Positions 6,400 through 11,712 of a DNA stretch of 12,294 nt are shown here, piece by piece. This stretch comes from UBA8346 sp050260935. GTDB taxonomy: Bacteria; Bacillota; UBA4882; UBA8346. The translations under genes were made by a program, and so were the position numbers. Within the stretch, counting starts at the first letter, position 1. Every line of letters starts with the position of its first letter. The stretch is taken from assembly GCA_050260935.1 (NCBI GenBank), contig JBLNCU010000212.1, forward strand, positions 1-12,294, written 5' to 3'. The notes under the pieces were generated by a model, which had not been told where the DNA came from, did not search any database, and was given only the letters and a program-made list of their open reading frames with translations.

Positions 6400-6666
6400 T
6401 TGCCGAATATTAAATCAGCCAAGAAGAGAGTTCTGGTAACCGCCGAACATCGCAATCGGAATGTGGCCAAACGTTCCGAATTGAGAAGTTCCTTAAAGAA
6501 GGCTGCCTCCTCAATTACTGCCGGAAATTTGGATGTTGCCAAATCCGACTTAAATATTGCCGTTAAATGTTTGGATGAAGCGGCTGCTAAAGGTTTAATC
6601 CATAAAAACCAAGCAGCCCGGAGAAAATCACGGTTGACCAAAAAACTTAACGCTTTGGCCAAATAA
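6400..6666 (+). CDS. rpsT: 30S ribosomal protein S20
   Basis: Small basic protein that binds 16S rRNA and helps early 30S assembly. The 88 residues match the family length. The N-terminus PNIKSAKKRV, then NVAKRSELRSSLKKA and the C-terminal block KGLIHKNQAARRKSRLTKKLN, are diagnostic. The start is TTG at 6400, with a nearly perfect ribosome binding site AAGGAGGTG (6385-6393) seven bases upstream. The open frame reaches further upstream, but nothing there looks like S20. TTG or other weak starts are common for rpsT in other bacteria and help keep expression in check. The gene has its own promoter and a strong terminator, so it is a single-gene unit, converging on the his cluster. Confidence 0.98.
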   Translation: MPNIKSAKKRVLVTAEHRNRNVAKRSELRSSLKKAASSITAGNLDVAKSDLNIAVKCLDEAAAKGLIHKNQAARRKSRLTKKLNALAK

Positions 6667-6679
6667 TTAAATTAAATAA

Positions 6680-6719
6680 AGAGTCTCCAGTGCCCTTTAC
6701 AACTGGAGACTCTCTTTTT
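6680..6719 (+). terminator. intrinsic terminator after rpsT, possibly bidirectional
   Basis: A perfect 12-base-pair stem pairs 6680-6691 with 6702-6713 (arms AGAGTCTCCAGT and ACTGGAGACTCT) around a 10-base loop, followed on the plus strand by CTTTTTA. On the minus strand the same hairpin is followed by a T-rich tract (TTTATTTAATTTAA), so it may also stop transcription leaving hisF. The 98 bases between it and the hisF stop hold no recognisable gene. Confidence 0.9.
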
Positions 6720-6811
6720 AGCAGCTTTGTATCCGGCATCGGTATATTTCCCTGTAAGTCCTACCGTGCGGTCCAGATAAAAAAACGCCCAAGGATAGCT
6801 AATCGGCCTTA

Positions 6812-7582
6812 TTAGAACCGCACCATAATATTCCGCCCGGCCAAAAATCTCTTGGCCTGTTCGACACTGTACTCCCGGTAGTGAAAGATCGAGGCCGCCA
6901 GGACCGCATCCACCTTTCCAACTTCGATCCCTTCAGCCAAATGCTCCAAATTGCCGACTCCCCCGGAGGCAATCACCGGGATTCCCACCGCCGCCGCTAC
7001 CGTCCTGTTCAATTCATTGTCATAACCATCCCTAGTCCCGTCCCGATCCATGCTGGTTAACAAGATTTCACCGGCGCCTAGTTGTTCCGCCTTGACCGCC
7101 CATTCCACAACATCGATCCCGGTGGGGGTCCTTCCACCATGAATATAAACCTCCCAGCCCCGGCCGGGATCTTCCTTTTGGCGCCGTCTAGCGTCAATAG
7201 CCAATACTATACATTGGGAACCGAAAAGTTCAGCCCCGGCTGCAATCAACCCCGGGTTTTCAACTGCAGCCGTATTAATAGCGGTTTTGTCCGCTCCAGC
7301 CAGTAATATTTCCCGCATATCCTCGAGGCTGGAAATCCCGCCGCCGACCGTGTAAGGAATGAAAACCTTCTCAGCTACACGGGAAACCATCTCCACCACC
7401 GTCTTCCGGCGTTCATGAGAAGCGGTGATATCTAAAAAAACCAGTTCATCGGCGCCGCTTTGATCGTAAAAAGCGCCTAACTCAACCGGATCCCCGGCGT
7501 CTTTTAAATTCAGAAACTTCGTTCCTTTAACCACCCGGCCGTCTTTCACATCCAGGCAGGGAATAATTCGTTTGGCAAACAT
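6812..7582 (-). CDS. hisF: imidazole glycerol phosphate synthase cyclase subunit HisF
   Basis: TIM-barrel subunit that uses ammonia delivered by HisH to convert PRFAR into imidazole glycerol phosphate and AICAR. The 256 residues match the normal size. The catalytic aspartates are D11 (PCLDVKDGRVVKG) and D130 (VLAIDARR). The phosphate-binding blocks TVGGGI, ASGGVG and AASIFH are intact. The open frame extends upstream to TTG 7615, but ATG 7582 is the family start (MFAKRIIPCLDV) and has GGTGA at suitable spacing. It is the last his gene, 50 bases after hisA. No hisI or hisE follows; instead there is a short gap and the rpsT terminator. A run of seven T (minus strand, 6785-6779) lies just downstream, but no convincing hairpin precedes it. 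Confidence 0.97.
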   Translation of the reverse strand: MFAKRIIPCLDVKDGRVVKGTKFLNLKDAGDPVELGAFYDQSGADELVFLDITASHERRKTVVEMVSRVAEKVFIPYTVGGGISSLEDMREILLAGADKTAINTAAVENPGLIAAGAELFGSQCIVLAIDARRRQKEDPGRGWEVYIHGGRTPTGIDVVEWAVKAEQLGAGEILLTSMDRDGTRDGYDNELNRTVAAAVGIPVIASGGVGNLEHLAEGIEVGKVDAVLAASIFHYREYSVEQAKRFLAGRNIMVRF

Positions 7583-7632
7583 CCTTTTTTCACCAGGCTT
7601 ATCCATCTTTTGCAAGGGGGATCTATTTCATC

Positions 7633-8394
7633 TCAATGGTTCCGATTATGCCATTTTATTACTTCAGCATAAGGCAAATTTCCGCCAAAAATATCAAGGG
7701 CGCTTCCAACCGTAATATCCAGTTTCCCAAGGCCCAAGTTTTTAACCAAATCCAAGTCCGAGAGGGATCTAACCCCACCGGCATATGTAGTGGGAATTGA
7801 TACCCATTGTCCCAGCCTCTTTACCAGATCAGTCTCTATCCCCCGGCACAAACCTTCGACATCCGCGGCATGGATTAGAAATTCTGCGCAATAACCGGCC
7901 AGCTCCAGCAGGTTCCCGGGGTTGATTTCAACATTGGTGAATTTTTGCCATTTATCGGTTACCACAAAATAAGTATCCGCCCTTTTCCGGCAACTTAAAT
8001 CCAAAACCAGCCGGTCTTTCCCAACTGCAGTGGCTAGCCGTTCCAAATTATGGTAATTGATAACCCCGTCCCGAAAAACATAAGAAGTAACAATAACCCG
8101 GGAGGCTCCTTGCTCCAGAAAATACCCGGCGTTGTCCGGCGTAATCCCCCCGCCGATCTGAAACCCGCCGGGGTAAGCCCGGAGAGCTTTTAAAGCAGCC
8201 GCTTCGTTTCCCGGACCCAGCATGATTATATGGCCGCCGGTTAAGCCGTCCTCTTTGAACAGTTCGGCAAAAAAGGCCGGATCCCGGCGGGAAACGAAAT
8301 TCTCCACCAAAGGCCGGGAAAAGTCGTTTAAGGTTCCGCCGACGATCTGTTTCACGAGCCCTTGATGTAGATCGATGCATGGCCGGAAATTCAC
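7633..8394 (-). CDS. hisA: ProFAR isomerase, eukaryotic/plant HIS6-type HisA
   Basis: Converts ProFAR to PRFAR, the fourth step of histidine synthesis, feeding the HisHF synthase encoded by its neighbours. The 253 residues follow the yeast HIS6/plant pattern, not the usual bacterial HisA. Diagnostic blocks are CIDLHQGLVKQIVGGTL, FQIGGGI, RLVLDLSCRK, EFLIHAADVEGLCRGI, TYAGGVRS and the C-terminal TVGSALDIFGGNLPY. Aspartates D8 and D132 sit in the two expected catalytic positions, so the enzyme should be active. The start is GTG 8394. GAGGAGG lies 13 bases upstream, which is long, but an in-frame TAA just before the GTG excludes any other start. It lies between hisH and hisF, replacing the canonical hisA in its normal slot. 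Such HisA proteins are known from eukaryotes and, from memory of the family description, from a few bacteria such as Fibrobacter. Confidence 0.95.
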   Translation of the reverse strand: MNFRPCIDLHQGLVKQIVGGTLNDFSRPLVENFVSRRDPAFFAELFKEDGLTGGHIIMLGPGNEAAALKALRAYPGGFQIGGGITPDNAGYFLEQGASRVIVTSYVFRDGVINYHNLERLATAVGKDRLVLDLSCRKRADTYFVVTDKWQKFTNVEINPGNLLELAGYCAEFLIHAADVEGLCRGIETDLVKRLGQWVSIPTTYAGGVRSLSDLDLVKNLGLGKLDITVGSALDIFGGNLPYAEVIKWHNRNH

Positions 8395-8431
8395 AGTTTA
8401 GCAAAAGCCTCCTCAAGCCAGGATTTAAGGA

Positions 8432-9049
8432 TTACAAGGCGGCGAAGTTTTTCAATATTTGCAGCCCCACCCGGCTGCTTTTCTCCGGGTGAAACTGGAA
8501 GGCTGCCACGTTACCGCTGACTATTCCCGAGCAATAATCGATCCCGTAATTGGTGGAACAGGCGACAATACCGGGGTTATCCGGTTCAACATAATAAGAA
8601 TGAACAAAATAAACAAAACTCCCGTCCGGTACCCCGTTAAATAAGGGAGTTTCCTTATTGATGGATATTTGGTTCCAGCCTATTTGCGGCACTTTAAGTT
8701 CACCGGCGGGAAAACGCCGGACTTTTCCCGGGAAAATTCCCAACCCCGGATTGGAGCGTTCCCGGTTGCCGAAAACTTCACAGCTTTCATCAAACAGCAG
8801 TTGCAGGCCTAGACAAATACCCAAAAACGGCCTCCCCGACTGAATAACCTGTTTCACCACAGGAATCATTCCGGCCCGGTTCAAGGCCTCCATCGATTTT
8901 CCGAAAGCGCCCACCCCCGGTAAGATGACTTTCTCCGCTTCCAAAACCACCCGCGGGTCTGAAGTAACTATGGCCTCGTAACCCAAACAAGCAAAGGCTT
9001 TTTCGACGCTCCGCAAATTACCGACTTCGTAATCAATAACCGCTATCAT
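8432..9049 (-). CDS. hisH: imidazole glycerol phosphate synthase glutaminase subunit HisH
   Basis: Class I glutamine amidotransferase that hydrolyses glutamine and channels ammonia to HisF. The 205 residues match the family. The catalytic triad is visible: nucleophile C79 in GICLGLQLLF, and H187 with E189 in FQFHPEKS. The oxyanion block PGVGAFG (44-50) is also present. The start ATG 9049 begins the typical IAVIDYEVGNL N-terminus. Only 12 bases separate it from the hisB stop, and no Shine-Dalgarno sequence is visible there (AAATAGTTTGCC), so translation probably depends on ribosomes finishing hisB. hisA follows after 37 bases. Confidence 0.97.
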   Translation of the reverse strand: MIAVIDYEVGNLRSVEKAFACLGYEAIVTSDPRVVLEAEKVILPGVGAFGKSMEALNRAGMIPVVKQVIQSGRPFLGICLGLQLLFDESCEVFGNRERSNPGLGIFPGKVRRFPAGELKVPQIGWNQISINKETPLFNGVPDGSFVYFVHSYYVEPDNPGIVACSTNYGIDYCSGIVSGNVAAFQFHPEKSSRVGLQILKNFAAL

Positions 9050-9061
9050 GGCAAACTATTT

Positions 9062-9646
9062 TTAGAGAGTTCCTTTAGTAGAGGGAACCTCCGTCACCCT
9101 TTCGTCAATTTTAACCGCGGCTGCCAAGGCCCTGCCGAACGCTTTAAAAATGGCCTCAACACAATGATGGGAGTTGCTCCCCTCCAATAAATGCAAATGA
9201 AGATTGAAGCCGGCTGTAAAAGCCACCGCCCGGAAGAATTCTTCCACCAGCTCCAGATCAAAATTCCCAAGATGCCCCTGGCCCAGCTCAGCCTTGAATC
9301 GCAGGTATGCCCGGCCGCTTAAATCGATGACTGCCAAAGCCAAAGCCTCATCCATAGGCACGTAAGCGCTGCCGTATCTTTGAATTCCGTTCTTTTCCCC
9401 CAGGGCTTTCTTGATCGCCTGGCCGAGGACTATCCCGGTATCTTCCACCGTATGGTGAGAGTCTACTTCCAAGTCACCATTGGCCGTGATGTTAAGATCC
9501 AGCAGACCATGCCGGGCTATCTGCGCCAGCATATGATCGAAAAAACTGACTCCGGTATGAATCTCATAAACTCCGGTCCCATCAAGATTCAATTCCAGCA
9601 TAATCTTTGTTTCTTTGGTATTCCGGCCAATCGATGCGATTCGCAT
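9062..9646 (-). CDS. hisB: imidazoleglycerol-phosphate dehydratase
   Basis: Manganese-dependent dehydratase converting imidazole glycerol phosphate to imidazole acetol phosphate. The 194 residues correspond to the monofunctional enzyme, without the phosphatase domain found fused in enterobacteria. Visible metal and active-site motifs are FFDHML, DSHHTVEDTGIVLG, PMDEALA, and SNSHHCVEAIFKAFGRAL near the C-terminus. The frame opens at GTG 9658, but ATG 9646 is preferred: GGTGA sits five bases before it and MRIASIGRNTKETKI is the family start. The gap to hisD is about 120 bases, the largest inside the cluster, and holds a weak promoter candidate. hisH follows after 12 bases. Confidence 0.97.
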   Translation of the reverse strand: MRIASIGRNTKETKIMLELNLDGTGVYEIHTGVSFFDHMLAQIARHGLLDLNITANGDLEVDSHHTVEDTGIVLGQAIKKALGEKNGIQRYGSAYVPMDEALALAVIDLSGRAYLRFKAELGQGHLGNFDLELVEEFFRAVAFTAGFNLHLHLLEGSNSHHCVEAIFKAFGRALAAAVKIDERVTEVPSTKGTL

Positions 9647-9745
9647 TTGAATCACCACTTTTTAATATGTTTTCACAACCTTAACAGCCAGTTTAAACGA
9701 GTTGGTGCAAACAATTTTATTCTCTCGATTAATCAGACCATCATT

Positions 9746-9773
9746 CTTTTAATTGCCAATTAGTCACTGTCAA
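9746..9773 (-). promoter_or_regulatory. weak internal promoter candidate between hisD and hisB
   Basis: On the minus strand TTGACA (9773 to 9768) overlaps the hisD stop region. After 16 bases comes TAAAAG (9751 to 9746), four of six matches to TATAAT. The hisD-hisB gap is otherwise AT-rich with no hairpin followed by T. It could give separate expression of hisBHAF. Confidence 0.25.
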
Positions 9774-11083
9774 CTGTCGATTCTAATCTTAATCGCTTTC
9801 GCGTGGGCGTCAAGCCCCTCCACCCCGGCGATGGTGATGGCGGCCGGTCCGTATTTGCCGATTCCAGCTTGATTATAAGAGATAATACTGGTTTTTTTCA
9901 TAAAATGGTCTACATTCAACCCCGAGGCGAACCTGGCTGTTCCGTTGGTTGGAAGGACATGATTGGTTCCGGCAATATAATCCCCAATCGGTTCGGTGGA
10001 ATATGGCCCCAGGAATAAAGCCCCGGCATTTTTAATCCGCCCGATATAGCTCCAAGGTTCCCGGAGCAAAAGCTCCAGGTGTTCGGGGGCGCAGTAATTG
10101 GCCAATTCAAAGGTTTCATCCAGATCTGCCGTAACGATGACACCTCCGTTGGCTTCCAACGAAGCCCGGGCAACTTCAGTCCGGGACAATCCCTTTAATT
10201 GCCGTTCAACCTCAGACGCCACCGCTTCAGCCAGCCCCATAGAGGGAGTTAAAAGAAAAGCGCCGGCTTCATCAACCGGGCCGTGTTCGGCTTGGGAGAG
10301 CAGATCTGCCGCTACTAGTGAAGGCTTTACGCTCTCATCGGCGATAATTAGAATTTCACTAGGCCCGGCCAGCATATCGAGGCCGACAAAACCGAAAACC
10401 TGGCGTTTGGCTTCGGTCACATAACGGTTCCCAGGCCCGACAATGACATCGACCGGCTGAATGGTTTCGGTTCCGTAGGCCATGGCGGCTATGGCTTGAG
10501 CGCCGCCGACTTTATAAACCTCGGTTACCCCGCATTCGGAAGCCACAGCCAGGAGGTATGGGTTAACCTTACCGGAAGGTCCGGGCGGGGTGCAAATAAT
10601 GATTCTTTTTACCCCGGCCACCACCGCCGGTAGTGAATTCATTAAAACCGATGATACTAAAGGGGTAGATCCGGCGACACCGCCAGGAACATACAGCCCT
10701 GCCGAGTCGACCGCTTGGATGCGCTGGCCGAGGATAATCCCATCCTCTTTGATGTCGATCCAATCTTTAGGCAGTTGTTTGCTGTGAAAAGCTAGAATAT
10801 TCTCTTTTGCCTGCCGGATGGCGGCCAGAAAATCCGGTGAAACCAGTTGCCGGGCTTCCACCGACTCCCCGGCGGTTACCCGGAGAGAATGAGCCGTAAG
10901 GTCCACATGGTCGAAACGGGCGGTCAATTCCAGTAAAGCCCGGTCGCCCTCCTCCTTAACCCGGCCAATAATGGCGCTGACTTTAGCGGCCAGCTCATTT
11001 TGAACTTCGCCTTGAAACTTAAAACGGCGGTTGAGTAAATGTAAGACTTCGTTTTTTTGGTTGACGGTTGTATATATTCTCAT
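9770..11083 (-). CDS. hisD: histidinol dehydrogenase
   Basis: Zinc enzyme that oxidises L-histidinol to L-histidine in two NAD-dependent steps, the end of the pathway. The 437 residues match the family. The probable zinc ligands are Q264 and H267 (SQAEHGP), D368 (EPIGDYIAGTNHVLPT) and H427 (LDAHAKAIKIR). The catalytic pair is E334-H335 (CAPEHLEL). The NAD and substrate blocks YVPGG, VGGAQAIAA and VGPGNRYV are intact. It is the first his gene of the cluster here, although hisZ/hisG often precede it elsewhere. The start ATG 11083 is fixed by the family N-terminus. No Shine-Dalgarno sequence precedes it, and the promoter upstream predicts a transcript starting at or next to the ATG. Confidence 0.98.
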   Translation of the reverse strand: MRIYTTVNQKNEVLHLLNRRFKFQGEVQNELAAKVSAIIGRVKEEGDRALLELTARFDHVDLTAHSLRVTAGESVEARQLVSPDFLAAIRQAKENILAFHSKQLPKDWIDIKEDGIILGQRIQAVDSAGLYVPGGVAGSTPLVSSVLMNSLPAVVAGVKRIIICTPPGPSGKVNPYLLAVASECGVTEVYKVGGAQAIAAMAYGTETIQPVDVIVGPGNRYVTEAKRQVFGFVGLDMLAGPSEILIIADESVKPSLVAADLLSQAEHGPVDEAGAFLLTPSMGLAEAVASEVERQLKGLSRTEVARASLEANGGVIVTADLDETFELANYCAPEHLELLLREPWSYIGRIKNAGALFLGPYSTEPIGDYIAGTNHVLPTNGTARFASGLNVDHFMKKTSIISYNQAGIGKYGPAAITIAGVEGLDAHAKAIKIRIDS

Positions 11084-11089
11084 GAAAAG

Positions 11090-11118
11090 AATTTACCATA
11101 TGCTTTGAGGAAAGTCAA
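11090..11118 (-). promoter_or_regulatory. his operon promoter, predicting a leaderless hisD mRNA
   Basis: On the minus strand TTGACT (11118 to 11113) is followed after 17 bases by TAAATT (11095 to 11090), itself preceded by TGG as in extended -10 promoters. With usual spacing, +1 falls at 11083, the A of the hisD ATG. The elements lie in the 41-base gap between the response regulator and hisD. Confidence 0.55.
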
Positions 11119-11124
11119 ACCAGG

Positions 11125-11517
11125 TTAACAAAGGGAGTTTTCCATCGATGGGTATTCTTTGATTAACTGATGGATTACTTGTATGACTTCAGTAATATCG
11201 AAGGGTTTAAAAATAATTGCCTGGAAAGTGTTGGCCAAGGACGGACCAAATGAACCGGGCCTTGAGCCGGTCAATAAAACGACCGGGATATCGTGGAAGC
11301 CCATCTGGAAACGTAAAATTTCGACAAATTCCCGCCCCCCGATTCCCGGTAAAAATAGATCAACCAAAATAATTCCCGGTATAAAACCTTGGCGAATCAA
11401 TTCTAAACCGGCGTCGCCATTATTGACGGAAACAACTTGAAAACCTTCCTCCGTTAAAAGTTCTTCCAAAACCTTTGCAATAATCGGTTCATCATCGATA
11501 ATCAGAACAGACGCCAT
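11125..11517 (-). CDS. single-domain response regulator (Spo0F/CheY-like receiver)
   Basis: 130-residue stand-alone receiver domain with no output domain, so it most likely passes phosphate on in a relay or acts by protein contact. The acidic pocket D8-D9 (LIIDDEP), phosphoacceptor D53 (LVDLFLPG), T83 (LLTGS) and K104 (FKPFD) are all present, as expected for a working receiver. The tail FKPFDITEV resembles the corresponding part of Spo0F (KPFDIDEI as I recall it). The frame opens at GTG 11526, but ATG 11517 is preferred because AGGGGTGG precedes it at good spacing. No kinase gene is next to it. A sigma-H-like promoter overlapping a Spo0A-box heptamer upstream suggests a role in sporulation phosphorelay. 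CheY-like or other roles cannot be excluded. hisD follows 41 bases later with its own promoter. Confidence 0.95.
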   Translation of the reverse strand: MASVLIIDDEPIIAKVLEELLTEEGFQVVSVNNGDAGLELIRQGFIPGIILVDLFLPGIGGREFVEILRFQMGFHDIPVVLLTGSRPGSFGPSLANTFQAIIFKPFDITEVIQVIHQLIKEYPSMENSLC

Positions 11518-11572
11518 CGAAACCACCCCTGGTTTTGGTCTGCCGTTCCTTCAATAAAATACATAAAATACT

Positions 11573-11601
11573 TTTTTCGACAAACGTCAAACTTTTCCTG
11601 C
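11573..11601 (-). promoter_or_regulatory. sigma-H-like promoter overlapping a Spo0A-box-like site
   Basis: On the minus strand GCAGGAAAA (11601 to 11593) is followed after 11 bases by GTCGAAAAA (11581 to 11573). The sigma-H pattern is RnAGGAwww, about 11 bases, RnnGAATww; the only mismatch is A for the T of GAAT. TGTCGAA (11582 to 11576), the 0A-box core, overlaps the -10. The same heptamer also occurs twice in coding sequence in this window (7855-7861 and 11320-11326), so alone it is weak evidence. The predicted leader is about 50 bases. Confidence 0.45.
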
Positions 11602-11610
11602 CTTTCCAAT

Positions 11611-11638
11611 AATTTTAGCTCCGTCTACGGCTAAAATT
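11611..11638. repeat. inverted repeat between the response regulator and dedA
   Basis: AATTTTAGC (11611-11619) pairs with GCTAAAATT (11630-11638) around a 10-base interior; an alternative inner stem is CCG/CGG closing a four-base loop. It is not followed by a T run on the plus strand, so a classical terminator is unlikely. It may be an operator or an RNA structure in the dedA leader. Confidence 0.6.
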
Positions 11639-11644
11639 GTAGAT

Positions 11645-11683
11645 CGCTCCTCAATCAAACTGTTCCTCCCATAAATAGGAGCG
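11645..11683 (+). promoter_or_regulatory. inverted repeat that can mask the ribosome binding site of the dedA leader ORF
   Basis: CGCTCCT (11645-11651) is a perfect complement to AGGAGCG (11677-11683), which holds the only good ribosome binding site before dedA. A second, shorter partner, TCCT (11664-11667), could compete for the same AGGA. No promoter for dedA was identified with confidence. Confidence 0.4.
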
Positions 11684-11685
11684 TA

Positions 11686-11712
11686 ATGGGAATCCTAATC
11701 CCAATATGCTAA
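11686..11712 (+). CDS. possible 8-residue leader peptide upstream of dedA
   Basis: ATG at 11686 opens a frame reading MGILIPIC and then TAA. It is preceded by AGGAG (11677-11681) at a spacing of four. Its stop overlaps the dedA ATG (ATGCTAA). dedA itself has no ribosome binding site at usable distance, so translation of dedA could depend on termination and restart here. The alternative is that the annotated dedA start is wrong or that a frameshift joins the two. Confidence 0.4.
   Translation: MGILIPIC

Noticed and set aside
6779..6812. Separate intrinsic terminator directly after hisF (seven-T run on the minus strand)
   Set aside because: Only a weak stem (CTAAT/ATTAG) exists and it is 14 bases from the T run, so it does not form a standard terminator.
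7855..7861. TTCGACA (Spo0A-box core) inside hisA, and a further copy at 11320-11326 inside the response regulator
   Set aside because: Lie within coding sequence; a seven-base word is expected about once or twice by chance in both strands of this window.
11611..11638. Terminator at the inverted repeat before dedA
   Set aside because: No T run follows on the plus strand, and on the minus strand it lies upstream of the response regulator promoter rather than after a gene.
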